From Theocolax elegans (Eukaryota; Arthropoda; Insecta; Hymenoptera; Cerocephalidae): a stretch of DNA of 64,000 bases. The DNA lies in the NCBI GenBank assembly GCA_026168455.1, contig CM047427.1:37266905-37330904 (forward strand), in the 5' to 3' direction. Shown piece by piece: positions 33,301 to 43,428 of this stretch. How positions within the stretch are numbered: position 1 is the first letter of the stretch; each line of letters begins with the position of its first letter. A program made the translations under genes and the position numbers. The notes under the pieces are model-generated. The model had not been told where the DNA came from and did no database searches. It worked only from the letters and a program-made list of their open reading frames with translations.

Positions 33301-35364
33301 ATAGCCCACAAAGATTAATTTTTCGGATTTTGCATCCCATTTCTTACGCAGAGCACTTGGTATTAAGGCGTACGCTACGCAACCAAACGTGCGAAGATGC
33401 GATAAATCGGGTTTTGTTTTTGTCCATAATTCGTAAGGTGTAACTTTCCTAGAACGCGCTCCTATCGTAAGGTTTAAGACATATGTGGCAGTATTTACTG
33501 CGTCTGCCCACAATCTAATCGGCAATCCCTTGGCATACAGCATCGTTTTCGCGCATTCCACAATCGTGCGCGTCTCGCGCTCAACACGACCGTTCTGTTC
33601 TGGTGTGTACGGGGCACACGTCAAAAATCGGATACCTCTACCATTTAAAAAATCAGCGACGTTTTTATTTGTAAATTCTGGCCCGTTATCTGCGCGAATA
33701 ATTTTTATTTCTTTACCGAACTGTGTTTTAATTAGATTTACATATATTTTTATGTACTCGAACGTATCGCTCTTATGTTTTAAGAAATAAATTGTTCTAA
33801 AACCTGACGCTTCGTCTTTAAAGACTACAAAAAATATTGCTCCTCCCGCAGACTGTATCTCCATCGGGCCACATAAGTCTACGTGAACAATTTCACCCGG
33901 AGCAGGCGCAATTTTCATTGTTTTTGGGAGAAAAGGCAATTTAAATTGCTTGCCGAGAGGACAGTCGTTACAAAAGAAATCGTCCTTAACGTTAATTTTT
34001 AATCCTATGACCGCATCGTTTTTAACCATTTTCTTTATTGAATCGCAATTTACATGCCCTAAGCGTTCATGCCAAACTTTTAATGGGGCAAAGTTTGCGT
34101 AATTTATTTCGTTTTTTGTTCTCGGTTTTATTAATAAACATATAAGATTATTTTTCAGTTTAATGCCTTCTGCAATTGAAATGCCTTTTTTAAAAATGTT
34201 CGCGTGATCACCAGTAAAAGAAATTGTAAAACCGTTAGAAGTGCAACTGCCTGCAGAAAGTAAATTTTTACATAGAGCTGGCACATATAATACATTATTA
34301 ATTATGCCGTCCTGCCATTTATTGTTAATTAGGCAACTAATTAAAATCGTACCTTTGCCTTCGACGGGTAATTTCGTGCCATCGCCAAGATAAACAAATT
34401 CATTTTTGTTCGGAATAAAGTCGGTAAACCATTCCCGCTTACAAGAAATATGCCGCGACGCGCCGCTGTCTAAAAGCCAAACACAAGTTTCGTCCGTTTC
34501 TCGGAACCACTCGAGACTACAGTAAGAATTCCGCGATGAGACAACAAACGCGCTTACACTTTCCGATGTTTCACTTGAATTATTTTGTTTATCGTTATTT
34601 TTCGAACGTTTATTTGCATCTTTCTTATCGCGCTTTTTACTAAAACAAAATTTTTCAATATGTCCGATTTTTTTACAATAACGACACGTTATGTTTTTCT
34701 TACGCTGATCTTTAGTACTGCTCCGTTGATCCGTTTTCTTCCTGTCGTTCGGGAAGCTGATTGTTGCAAGGGCGGTATTCAACTCGTCGGTAGACGTCAT
34801 CTGTGCCTCCTCTCGAAAAAGTCGCTCGCGTAGATTGGCCAGCGTTTGCACGTTCTCAGGAACACTCTCCCATGCGGATACAAAAGCGTTTAATTTTGAT
34901 GGCAGCGTGCTTAAAATTTTGGCCATAATCATAACATCGCTCACGCCTTGTTCAATGTCCTTGAGCTGATTGGCTATGTTCTCAATCTTCGCTATGTGGC
35001 TAGCAACTGAATCGGCGGGTGCCCAGCGATGTTCGTGGAATTTCGATGTAAGAGCCAATTTATTCGACGCACTTTTTTGCACGTGGATGCTCAAAAGTTT
35101 CTTCCACATTTCATTTGCATTTGAGCATGTTATTAGAAAATCCAGTTGCGTATATTCCATGGATGATGAAATAACAAACATAGCCTTGGCGTCCTTCTTT
35201 ATCCACGCTTTGGCCTCAGCGTTATTTTCGGGTTTTGCTTCTCGCCCTTCTACAATTTCCAACAAGCCTTGCGCAACGAAAACCGTACGCATTTGGAATT
35301 TCCAAAGTTGGAAATTTTCTCCGTTAAATTTTGTGATGTTCCGGAGATCCGAAAATTCGGCCAT
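33262..35364 (-). pseudogene. Copia Gag-protease-integrase polyprotein, truncated
   Basis: 700 residues from the ATG at 35364 (MAEFSDLRNI); the frame is open a little further upstream without an ATG. Residue numbers here count from the upstream TTG at 35403. It holds a Copia-type gag domain (FNGENFQLWKFQM near 26-38), a CCHC knuckle CRYCKKIGHIEKFC (240-253), the aspartic protease DSGAS (312-316), the pre-integrase HERLGHVN segment, and integrase with VHVDLCGP, IRADNGPEF and EQNGRVERE carrying the D, D and E. It ends at FVGYNNES, where the frame is lost. The retained part has no internal stop, so loss of the 3' half may be recent. Confidence 0.9.
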
Positions 35365-35485
35365 TTTCTTTGTTATAAAAAAAACTATACAACAAACACC
35401 CAAAAAAAAATCACTCTACACAACTCGGTACACGTAAGAATCAATTAACCAGGAAAAAAAACAGCGTCAAATAAAGACAATGTCC

Positions 35486-35503
35486 GTCCTGGGCCCATAA
35501 CCT
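35486..35503 (-). other. Copia primer-binding site (initiator Met tRNA type)
   Basis: Minus strand reads AGGTTATGGGCCCAGGAC just after the LTR. Copia elements prime from an internal fragment of initiator tRNA-Met, and their binding sites contain GGTTATGGGCCCAG. Confidence 0.85.
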
Positions 35504-35505
35504 AT

Positions 35506-35723
35506 TGCAGGGCGAGGTTAATAAAAAATGTACACGAGTTAAAAATATAAAAAGAGTTATTTATTGTTTATAAAAAACAGTCCGAGGTGACTTGCATAAC
35601 GGCCGAATGCGGTGTGGGGCGCTCGGTCGAAAACTCGATCAGAAGAGTTCTCTCCGCTAGTGGCGCGACTAGATTCTCCCTACTACGCTGCATAAGTTGA
35701 AAACACGCGAAGTATCTCAACAC
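35506..35723 (-). repeat. 5' LTR of the Copia element
   Basis: 218 bp. On the minus strand it begins TGTTGAGATAC and ends CCCTGCA, as Copia LTRs do. It contains a TATA-rich stretch in its 3' half. The partner LTR is absent. Boundaries are inferred from terminal motifs. Confidence 0.75.
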
Positions 35724-36551
35724 TACCGATAGCAAACTTTTATCTGGAACTTTTACCTGGACTCTACTGATGAGCCCACCAGGCATACTCAGGGCGAAAT
35801 ACAATTTTTTTTCCGTCTTATTAAGTTTTTATTAATTTTATACTACAATCAATTAAATTTTATATTTTTGTTGACTTAGCTTGTCTTAGTTTTTTTTTCA
35901 AACATCATCCTGTGAGGTTTCTAAAGTGGCTGGTATTAGTACAGTCCGCCTTACTTGAGATATGAGAAATGTTTCTTTAGCTTGTAAAGATCAATAAATT
36001 CATTTATCATATAACTTATAGTGTAAAAAAGCAATAAATTCACGAATTTTTCTAATAGTTGGAAAATTCAAATTATAAATTATATGGCATTGGATCACAA
36101 ATATGCCTTATGTAACAATATTCTGACGAATAAGACATTAGTTCTATGAAAGTGCGTTAGGGGGCTACCTGTTAATATGTGGCACTTATTAAAGTTTGCT
36201 ATCGGTAGGGCATATATACCCCATGTCTTCCTCGTCAGGATAGAGCTGGTTTTCAAAAATTTTTATATCTGTCATCTGTATCTAGAGACGAGATGCCTGG
36301 ACTCTACTGATGAGCCCACCAGGCATACTCAGGGCGAAATACAAATTTTTTTTCCGTCTTATTATATTTTTATTAATTTTATACTACAATCAATTAAATT
36401 TTATATTTTTGTTGACTTAGCTTGTCTTAGTTTTTTTTTCAAACACTCATCCTGTGAGGTTTCTAAAGTGGCTGTTATTAATACAGTCCGCCTTACTTAA
36501 GATTTGAGAATGTTTCTTTGGCTTGTAAAGATCAATAAATTCATGTATCAT
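35724..36551 (+). repeat. Inverted arm of the hammerhead satellite
   Basis: After about 20 bp in the same orientation as the main array and a short non-satellite stretch (about 35742-35756), the satellite reads in the opposite orientation to 36551. It holds one unit truncated on its 5' side and most of a second. The first keeps CTGATGA (near 35767) but lacks the upstream stem I and cleavage site. The second has a complete hammerhead. The arm ends at the 21-bp direct repeat. Confidence 0.9.
36273..36345 (+). ncRNA. Hammerhead ribozyme (core intact) in the inverted arm
   Basis: TGTATC (cleavage expected after 36282), stem I TAGAG 36283-36287 with CTCTA 36302-36306, CTGATGA 36307-36313, stem II GCCC/GGGC, GAAA 36336-36339, TACA 36340-36343. 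It is encoded on the plus strand, opposite to the main array. Confidence 0.88.
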
Positions 36552-36572
36552 AAAACTAATAAATTGACAAAC
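36552..36572 (+). repeat. 21-bp direct repeat at the right edge of the satellite island
   Basis: Matches 14801-14821 at 20 of 21 positions in the same orientation. Confidence 0.6.
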
Positions 36573-37085
36573 AGATCTAAATTTAGAAAATGTACAATAG
36601 AAAAGTAGTCAAACTTTTTTATTACAATTCTTTCTGTAAAAAAGAAAAAGGGCCACGCATATTCCTTTGTAGATGAGTCAACAATACCTCGTAATAAAAA
36701 CTACGCCTTCCTTTGTTAATTTGTTAAATCGCAATCATCCTGTCGTGGGAGAATTTTGGATTCAGAAAAGGAAAAATTGATAAATTATACGCTTAATGGT
36801 TGTGATTTTGAACAGATGGCGTTACATAATAATAGTTTTAGCGAAATAATACCTCGTCCGCTCACCCGCGCTCATAAATCTGCTTTTTTAAGCTAACGCG
36901 TTCAAAAAAGGTTTTTCCGCGTGTGCGTTCAAACAAGGTTTTCCCGCGTACGTCGATGGGTCAGCTGGTCTGTGCAACGCTGTAAAATTAACATTGCGCA
37001 GCGTCCGCTAAATGTGCTTTTTATTCCGCGTTTAGCTAATTAAATAAAACGACGCAAAAACTCTAGCAACGCATTTACCGCCGCC
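36573..37085. other. Region without a recognisable gene
   Basis: A/T-rich at first, then more mixed (36880-37085), with two similar segments, GCGTTCAAAAAAGG and GCGTTCAAACAAGG near 36900-36945. The N-terminal part of the packaging ATPase would be expected here but was not recognised. Confidence 0.4.
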
Positions 37086-37692
37086 CCCGAATGCGGAACG
37101 ACCTTATCACAAAATGGATATGCGTTGGCGTCATCCGTGGACTTGTACTATTTCCGGTCCTACGAGTTGTGGTACTCGGTGTGGGTTCAAAAATTCATAA
37201 AGTTTCGTACTCAAATGACCGACGTTGTTTGCGATTATTTTTTATTACGGAGAGTGGCAAGATGGCTACAAAAGTCAAGAGTTTTCGTGTGTTAAATTTC
37301 GCGAGGGTCTACTGAACTACATTTAAAAACATTAATTATAATCGATGAATTGATGCGTGAATCGTCAAACAGTGTTATAGTCGATTTATTTACCAAAGGA
37401 TGTCATCTTAAAAATATACGTGTTATTTTTATAACTCCAAATATTTTCCATGAAGGACAGGGTTTAACGCGACGTCAGCTTAAACTCAAATTACATAGTA
37501 TTGTTTAAAAATCCTCAAGACCAAGCTCAAATCCGATACCTCGCGCGACAAATGTACCCCGAAGATGCTAAATTTTTACAGGAAGCATATCTAGATGCTG
37601 TAAAACAGGCATGCGGTTATCTTTTATTAGATTTTCTTTCGACGAGTTTCATTACGTCTATGAGCCTAAAAATCGTAGTAGTACATTTATAA
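37086..37692 (+). pseudogene. Polinton DNA-packaging ATPase (FtsK/HerA type), broken
   Basis: Energises genome packaging into capsids in Polinton/adintovirus-like elements. Seen in three frames: an N-terminal stretch with MRWRHPW before a degenerate P-loop GPTSCGT (37165-37185), in which the catalytic Lys position is lost; a Walker B block LIIIDELMRES (from 37332) followed by FITPNIF; and, after a frameshift at about 37500, FKNPQDQAQIRYLARQMYP and GYLLLDF (37501-37635). The order and spacing fit the family. With at least two frameshifts, stops and a damaged P-loop it cannot be functional. Confidence 0.82.
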
Positions 37693-37819
37693 CATATATT
37701 TAAAAATACAATAAATAAAAGTATCAAACAGATGATACTTTAGTTAAAGAACGATAATGGCAAAGACTACATCGAAATCTTCTTTCCGAGTAAAAAATAA
37801 ATCAAAAGTATTTGAATAA
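37693..37819. other. Short A/T-rich spacer
   Basis: No recognisable gene between the ATPase remnant and the small basic protein. Confidence 0.4.
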
Positions 37820-38133
37820 AGGTACGTTGTTCTGTTACACGCTTTAGCACGAGCAAACAAATAGCAACGTTTAGCAATATTAAAAACCGCTGATAAAAAA
37901 TTAATTAAATATATTTGCGTGTGCACTTTAAATACTTTACAAGGTGGAGTACCTTCGAAAGATTGTCAATTTAAAAAATTAAAACGTCACAAATATATTC
38001 TCAGAAAGTTATGCAACAAGACTAGCGGCTGCTGGAAAAAAAGAAGCGTATAATCGTGCAAAAAGGTGATAGGTTCTTACCGTTTCTACTACAGCCTATA
38101 ATATCAACGTTCTTTTTCACGCTTTTACAGTAA
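37820..38133 (+). pseudogene. Small basic Polinton protein, broken
   Basis: A short conserved arthropod Polinton frame. Visible segments are LHALARANK, RLAILKTADKKLIKYIC, TLNTLQGGVPS and KLKRHKYILRKL, then after a +1/-1 shift the terminal IIVQKGD and LPFLLQPIIS. There is one in-frame TAG early (near 37862) and a frameshift near 38045. Its C-terminus ends two bases before the ATG of the next gene. Function is unknown to me; its basic nature would suit nucleic-acid binding (inference). Confidence 0.6.
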
Positions 38134-38135
38134 TA

Positions 38136-38848
38136 ATGGAAAGAACGAAGAAAATGATTCTTGTTCCCGCAAAACATATGGAAAGAATTCAAAAGCAATC
38201 AGTTTCATCAAACTCTACGGACGGTAAACCCAGCGAAAATGTTTCAAACTTGCAAACAACGCAAACTGTAGGCGATAGTCTCTCCAGATTCGACGATGAA
38301 ATGAAAAGAGTTTTAGATGACAGAGATCGTTTGAAACAGTATATACAGTTGTCACAACTTTACTTATTTTTTAAATCTGAAAATAAATATCCAGACCCAT
38401 TGGTAAGCGACACAGTTGAAGAGATTGGAAAAGAAAATCAGAACTTTTGTTGAACCACTTGAATAATTTTAAGACTAGAATTTTTTGGAACAGAAAGGGA
38501 CTGGTGACCATTGACGGTAAGACAATAAAAAATTTAAATATTATTGATTTAATCAATTTTGCTGCACGACACAGAAAAATGACCAATTCAGAGGGAAAAA
38601 GAGAATTTACCAAGTTTTTAAAGGATGTCTTGACACCTCAAGAGTATATCGGTAATAGACGAATATTTGACGATGTGGCTGAAAAGTTAAGTTTTTCAGA
38701 TACTCCGAAATCAAAAGATGTACATTAATCTGACAGTGACGAATATAACTCGATGTTTATTAATAGTTTCGACAGTCTTATAAACAGTACCATTGTCCAA
38801 AAACCGCCTTCGAAAAAAAGGAAATTAAAAAAGTATGGCTCAGTCTAA
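38136..38848 (+). pseudogene. Polinton protein with basic C-terminal tail, upstream of integrase, broken
   Basis: Starts at ATG 38136 (MERTKKMILVP). The first part to 38453 has a charged helical region (DEMKRVLDDRDRLKQY). A frameshift near 38447 moves to the second part, with DGKTIKNLNIIDLI and LTPQEYIGNRR. A TAA at 38726-38728 interrupts the frame, after which the same frame shows an acidic stretch and a basic, nuclear-signal-like tail (KKRKLKK), ending at 38848 and overlapping the integrase start by 14 bp. This two-part protein is common beside the integrase in insect Polintons; I do not know its function. Confidence 0.65.
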
Positions 38849-39938
38849 ATATGTAAATAAAAGGTTAAAGTCTCAGTATTTTGATCCTTCGCACGAAGCA
38901 GGGTTTTCGGGTGTAAGAAATTTAATCAGATGGAATAAAGATATACCGCGGGAACAGATCTATAAATGGTTGGAAAAATACGACGCTTATACTTTACATC
39001 GTCCTGTACGAAGAAAGTTTAAGAGATTGTATTACAACGTATCGTATTTAGATCAAGTTTGGGAGGTTAATTTACAGAACTTGCGCTCAATCAAAAATTA
39101 CAACGACGGAGTGCCTTACGTTTTGGCGGCGATCGACGTTTTAAGTAAATTTGTCTGGATGGACCCTTTGAAAGACAAATCGAGTGACCAAGTAACCGAG
39201 GCATTCAAAAAAATTTTAAAACGAAGCGGAGAACGTTTTCCGTACATGGTTCAAAGCGATCAAGGAAAAGAGTTTCTCCGTAAATTTATGCAAAATTTTT
39301 TAAAACGTAACGACATTCGATTTCGAGTTGTGCGTAATCCGGACATGAGGGCTGCGGTAGTTGAACGAGTAAATAGAACACAGAAAGAACGTATGTGGCG
39401 TTATTTCACACATAAAAATACTCATAGGTACATTGACGTATTACAACACATCGTCAAGGCTTACAATAACACAAGACATTCCAGCATTAAAATGACACCG
39501 GCTTCGGTAACTATTCACAACGAAGAGATTACGCGAAAAAATTTAGAACGTCTGTGCAGAAACAAATTACCAAAAGGAAAAAAGAATATATACAAAGTCG
39601 GTAGTTACGTTAGAATCAGTAGAGACAAGATTGCTTTTGAAAAAGACTACATCAGAGGATGGCAAGAGGAAATTTTTATAATTAAAAGTGTTGCGAAAAA
39701 ACAAAACATTTACGCTTATACTTTGACCGATTTGGACGGTGAAAGCATTGAAGGATTTTTTTATCCCGAAGAACTCACGGCCGTTGATAGTTGTTGCGTA
39801 GAAAATCGTGAACCCAAAATAGATAAAATTTTACGTAGTAAAGGCAAAGGTAAACGCAAACAGTATTTCGTCAGCTGGGTTGGATATTCTGAAACATTTA
39901 ATTCGTGGGTCTCTGCCAACGATTTAAAAGCATTGTAA
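38835..39938 (+). CDS. int: Polinton integrase (DDE retroviral type) with chromodomain; catalytic Asp replaced
   Basis: 367 residues, open from ATG 38835. It would insert the element's DNA. An N-terminal helical region (YTLHRPVRRKF, about 52-62) leads to the rve core. The expected first catalytic Asp is N79 (VWEVNLQNL), while D142 (VQSDQGKEF) and E177 (AVVERVNRT) are present with D-x34-E spacing. An SH3-like part (KVGSYVRISRDK) follows, then a C-terminal chromodomain (about 325-367: KILRSKGK, YFVSWVGY, FNSWV). The Asp-to-Asn change would abolish catalysis, so this is a full-length but probably dead enzyme. It overlaps the preceding gene and is followed two bases later by the next ATG. Confidence 0.92.
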   Translation: MAQSKYVNKRLKSQYFDPSHEAGFSGVRNLIRWNKDIPREQIYKWLEKYDAYTLHRPVRRKFKRLYYNVSYLDQVWEVNLQNLRSIKNYNDGVPYVLAAIDVLSKFVWMDPLKDKSSDQVTEAFKKILKRSGERFPYMVQSDQGKEFLRKFMQNFLKRNDIRFRVVRNPDMRAAVVERVNRTQKERMWRYFTHKNTHRYIDVLQHIVKAYNNTRHSSIKMTPASVTIHNEEITRKNLERLCRNKLPKGKKNIYKVGSYVRISRDKIAFEKDYIRGWQEEIFIIKSVAKKQNIYAYTLTDLDGESIEGFFYPEELTAVDSCCVENREPKIDKILRSKGKGKRKQYFVSWVGYSETFNSWVSANDLKAL

Positions 39939-39939
39939 A

Positions 39940-40716
39940 ATGGATTCCGACGATTTTACCATTGTTTTGCCGAGGAACAGCAGTATGAAATATTTTTCAG
40001 ACAATACAACGACGTGCTTTTCAACTAAATTACCAAAGCAGATAACTTTACAAGGACAATGGTTGGTTGGACTAGCCGAGATACACGTACGCTGTACTAC
40101 CCTACACTTGACCAGAGAGGAATCAAAATTATCGACAACGGAAAACTATTATTTGCAACACGGTACATACGACAATATTATTCAGCTTGTCGATTGTATA
40201 AACGACAGTTTATTCAAATATCACGGCGACACTGAAGTTGAAAAATTAGTCTATAACGAAAACGGAGGTTTTCTACAAATGATAAAATTCAAAGAAAATG
40301 AAAATCGAACGAAACCGTTTGCTACATTTTCAACGACGGTTAATCGTATTTTAGGTTTCGGTTTGAATGAAACGTTAGAATTTGAAAGTTACGATGGATC
40401 GACGATTCAAGTAGCAAATTTTCCCGCCAGCCTCTCGAGAGCCATACCCGATCAAGTTTTTATTTATTCAAATCTGTGTGAACCTTGAATAGAAGGAGAT
40501 TCTCACGCACCGCTACTTCGCATAGTGAATATTCAATCGAAACACTTCAAATATGGAAACACTGTAGTTAAACGTTTTGCACCCATCAGTTATACACCCA
40601 TACTTTATAATTGTTTTCAAGTTATCGACATTGATATAAGAGATCAAAATGGTCATCTAATACCATTCGAGTTTGGTACGTTGACCGCAGCGTTACATTT
40701 TAAAAGGATTGATTAA
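39940..40716 (+). pseudogene. Penton-like minor capsid protein, one stop codon
   Basis: 258 codons from ATG 39940 in a single frame, interrupted only by TGA at 40486-40488 (codon 183). N-terminal NSSMKYFSDNT and LQGQWLVGLAEI, and C-terminal FQVIDIDIRDQNGH and FEFGTLTAALHF, match the pattern of the single-jelly-roll penton proteins of Polintons/adintoviruses, which sit at capsid vertices. It directly follows the integrase, with 1 bp between stop and start, and precedes the pX-like gene, the usual order. Confidence 0.8.
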
Positions 40717-40732
40717 GTGTCGTTTGTTTGGT

Positions 40733-41311
40733 ATGGTTTATTACTCCCTTTATTACGATGGGCAAATTGGAAACGGACGGGGTCTACATTACGTTTATGC
40801 AGGTTCAATATCGCAACGAGGACACGGTGTGGGTAGTTGGCTCGCAGGTTTATTTAAAAGAGCGGTGCCTTTGATTGCTAATGGTGCTCGCGCCCTTGGT
40901 AAAGAAGCCGTCCGAGCAGGCATCAACATAGTAGATGACGTGTCGGATGGAAATCTGTCGTTCAAAGAAACGTTTAATAATCGTATGAACGAATCTGGTA
41001 AAAATTTGAAACTTAAAGCCGTAGACAAAATTAATAAAATGATGGAGGGGTCTGGATATAAAACATTCGACAAAAGGAGAGCTCTACAGTTTCCGTGGAA
41101 CGGTGAAAGTATACGTGTCAAACAGCTTAAACCTCGTAAAAAGTACAAACATCATCAAAGCATAAAGGAAAGAAAACGTACAAAAAAAACCAAGTCTTTA
41201 AAACGATTACAGCCAAAAGTCAAGTGTAAGAAACAGAACAAAAAGAAGAATTCGAGGAAAATATCGAAAACGAAAAAGAAGACAAAGAATAATTTTGACG
41301 TTTTCAATTAA
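40733..41311 (+). CDS. pX-like basic virion core protein
   Basis: 193 residues from ATG 40733 (MVYYSLYYDGQ); the frame is open slightly upstream. The central GHGVGSWLAGLFKRAVPLI and GARALGKEAVRAGINIVDD segments are typical of the adenovirus-X-like (mu-like) or capsid-associated protein of Polintons/adintoviruses, followed by a long Lys/Arg-rich tail (about residues 125-190) suited to binding DNA. No stop interrupts it, making it one of only two full-length Polinton frames in the window. Exact homology to adenovirus proteins is inference. Confidence 0.75.
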   Translation: MVYYSLYYDGQIGNGRGLHYVYAGSISQRGHGVGSWLAGLFKRAVPLIANGARALGKEAVRAGINIVDDVSDGNLSFKETFNNRMNESGKNLKLKAVDKINKMMEGSGYKTFDKRRALQFPWNGESIRVKQLKPRKKYKHHQSIKERKRTKKTKSLKRLQPKVKCKKQNKKKNSRKISKTKKKTKNNFDVFN

Positions 41312-41363
41312 AAATCGCGTTTTTACATTCTCACAGCTCAGAGAGTCTCAAAAGTGAGTTGGA

Positions 41364-42629
41364 TATGTTTTCACTCCCTCAAACGCAAACCAGTATCGAA
41401 TCGAATTGCTGGACTACTTATAATCCAATTTCGTCATTAAACGACGATTGGCCCATCGAATTTTGCGTTTAAAATCAAGGAGAAGATTACCTGGATCTTG
41501 CGCATACACTTCTCAAAGTTTGTGTAAAAATCAAGCCTTATTCGAAAGACGATGACAAACACGTAGGACCTGTAAATAATTTCTTACACTCGTTATTTAA
41601 TCAAATCGATATTTATTTTAATCAGAAACCAATCACTCCTCCGAATAACGCTTATCCGTACAGAACGTACATAGAAACACTCTTGAATTACGGCCCAGCA
41701 CCTAAAGAATCGGATCTCTCGATGATTTTATGGTATGCAGATACACCAAGACAGATGGACAGCACCCCTGACGAGGGTACAAACGCAGGACCTGTAAGCA
41801 GACAAAATTTTATATCCGATGGCAAAACCGTCGATCTCATTGGACATTTGCATTGCGATATTTTAATCAGGATAAATTACTCATCAATGGCGTCGAAATG
41901 AAAATACACCTTGTACGTTCAAAGGACTCATTTTGTTTAATGGATTCGTCAGCCGCAGGCTCTTATACCGTAAACATCACCGAAGCAAATTTACTCGTAA
42001 GCCGCGTGAAAATAAGTCCTGGAATTCTATTGGCCCATGCAAAAACTCTCGCAACTACAACCGCTAAATATCCCATAACCAGAGTGGAAATCAAAACATT
42101 CACGATACATAGCGGTGTTTTGGGCGAAACACTCGACAATGTGATTTCAGGACAACTACCAAAACGAATGATACTGGGATTTATTGATAATAAGGCATTT
42201 AATGGAAACAAAACTTTGAATCCTTACAACTTTCAAAATTACGGTATAAATTACTTGTCTCTCTACGTAGATGGTGTTCAAGTATCTTCGAAACATTACA
42301 ACCTACGTTTTCGAATACAAGACCAATGTACGTTGACGCATATCACACCTTGTTCTCAGGTACTGGTATACATTTTCTTAACGAAGGAAATTCTATCAGT
42401 AGAGAGAATTACCCTAATGGTTATTGTCAATTCGCTTTCGATCTTACACCAGCATTTTTCGGCAAATAGCTTTCCTCATTGGAATTTAGCATAATCTGGA
42501 AGTCTCAGAATCGAAGTTAAATTTCAAAGTGCATTGAATAAAACGATTAATTGTATCGTTTATACCGAGTCTGACAACGTTCTTGAAATCGACTCTGCTA
42601 GACAGGTCGTAACAGATTTTCATTCTTAA
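41364..42629 (+). pseudogene. mcp: Major capsid protein (double jelly-roll), copy 1, broken
   Basis: ATG at 41364; TTTSLPQTQTSIES-like start (visible FSLPQTQTSIES), then DYLDLAHTLLKV, FLHSLFNQIDIYFN, TYIETLLNYGPAPKES, and at the C-terminus IVYTESDNVLEID. This is the hexon-type capsid subunit of Polintons. Breaks compared with copy 2: TAA at about 41470, a missing T near 41866, a missing T near 42297, one extra base near 42454, and a TAA at about 42492 that both copies share. Copy 1 has the better N-terminus, copy 2 the better body. Confidence 0.85.
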
Positions 42630-42649
42630 ACTCAAAGTAGGAGGAGTCA

Positions 42650-43134
42650 CAAAATGGTAGGGATTTCCTTTGAAAACTTTTCTTTTCAATTCAGTGGGAA
42701 GAAGGAGGTCTGAAAGGTATTCTGCTGAGCCAATGAAAAACATTTTGTCACTTCAGCTTGTTACCCTGAGTGGTGTAGTACAAGTGACTCAAGTTCTCCG
42801 CAACTCAAACGGTATAGAGAAGCTCGATTATATAATCGATATTCAAGCGTTTCACGACAAGAAAGGTGTCTTTCTACCAAAAGAAATTGCTGTTCTCGGC
42901 GTAGATTGCAATTTCATAGCGCACTGGCTGATCAAGGCTCCATACGACTATACAGAACTCTCCAAGGGTATCGTAGCCACAAACAGTTACTTAACGTGCT
43001 ATCACCATGGCATAGAATGGTTCGACGGTGAATCAAACGTGTCTAACGTGTCAATCATCAAAAGATTTGCAACGAAAGCCGTTGAGACTACGTTAATAAA
43101 AAGTTGGATTCCTAAAAACCTTCGCAACAAATAA
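42650..43134 (+). pseudogene. Conserved element-associated protein, copy 1, truncated
   Basis: ATG near 42733 (MKNILSLQ). The segments YIIDIQAFHDKKGVFLPKE, VDCNFIAHWL and HHGIEWFDGES are identical to copy 2 up to about 43034; beyond this point sequence diverges by many small changes and deletions. Function not recognised; similar proteins are widespread in arthropod genomes and often sit in mobile elements. The D-x-Q and WFDGE motifs hint at an enzyme, without proof. Confidence 0.5.
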
Positions 43135-43428
43135 TAATTTGTGACGGAGTTCCGTGTCCAGTCCTTAAAAAGTACAACCTTCAAGATAAGAAAGAAAAGT
43201 AACGACAATCTTTAAAACGTTACGAGGACAAGAAACAGTACAAAAAGAAGAATTAGGCATATAAGCAAAAGAAGACAAGAATTTTGACGTGCAATTAAAA
43301 ACTTTTGCATTTCACAGCTCGATCTCAAAAGGAGTGGATATGCACTCCCCAACAGCACCCAACGACACAACTGCTGCTCTTTAATCCAATTTCGTCTGAA
43401 AACGACGATGCCAACACGAACCAAATCA
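43135..43428 (+). repeat. Degenerate junction of the 1.95-kb tandem duplication
   Basis: Contains a shortened, mutated version of 41190-41490 (basic tail of the pX-like gene and start of the capsid gene): the AAAAAGAAGAATT, AATTTTGACGT and CAATTTCGTC pieces recur with several small deletions. The flanking 1.55-kb cores are almost identical, so the junction is far more diverged than the duplicated cores. Confidence 0.6.

Larger units (their letters stand above)
33206..35723 (-). mobile_element. Truncated Copia (Ty1) retrotransposon inserted in the satellite
   Basis: Minus-strand element consisting of a 5' LTR, primer-binding site, gag-protease-integrase and a small tail of reverse transcriptase. 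The 3' half (most of RT, RNase H and the 3' LTR) is missing, and satellite sequence begins directly at about 33205. On the outer side of the LTR, satellite sequence in the array orientation (CTACCGATAGCAAAC) follows, so the element inserted into the satellite and was later deleted. Confidence 0.88.

Noticed and set aside
15142..33311. Recurrent frames of about 62-102 codons starting MALDHKYALCN on the minus strand of the satellite
   Set aside because: They recur because the DNA repeats. They resemble no protein, end wherever indels fall, overlap the ribozyme, and the longest one simply reads from Copia remnant into satellite.
35755..35812. Hammerhead in the first inverted unit
   Set aside because: It has CTGATGA and GAAA but the 5' strand of stem I and the cleavage site are replaced by unrelated sequence.
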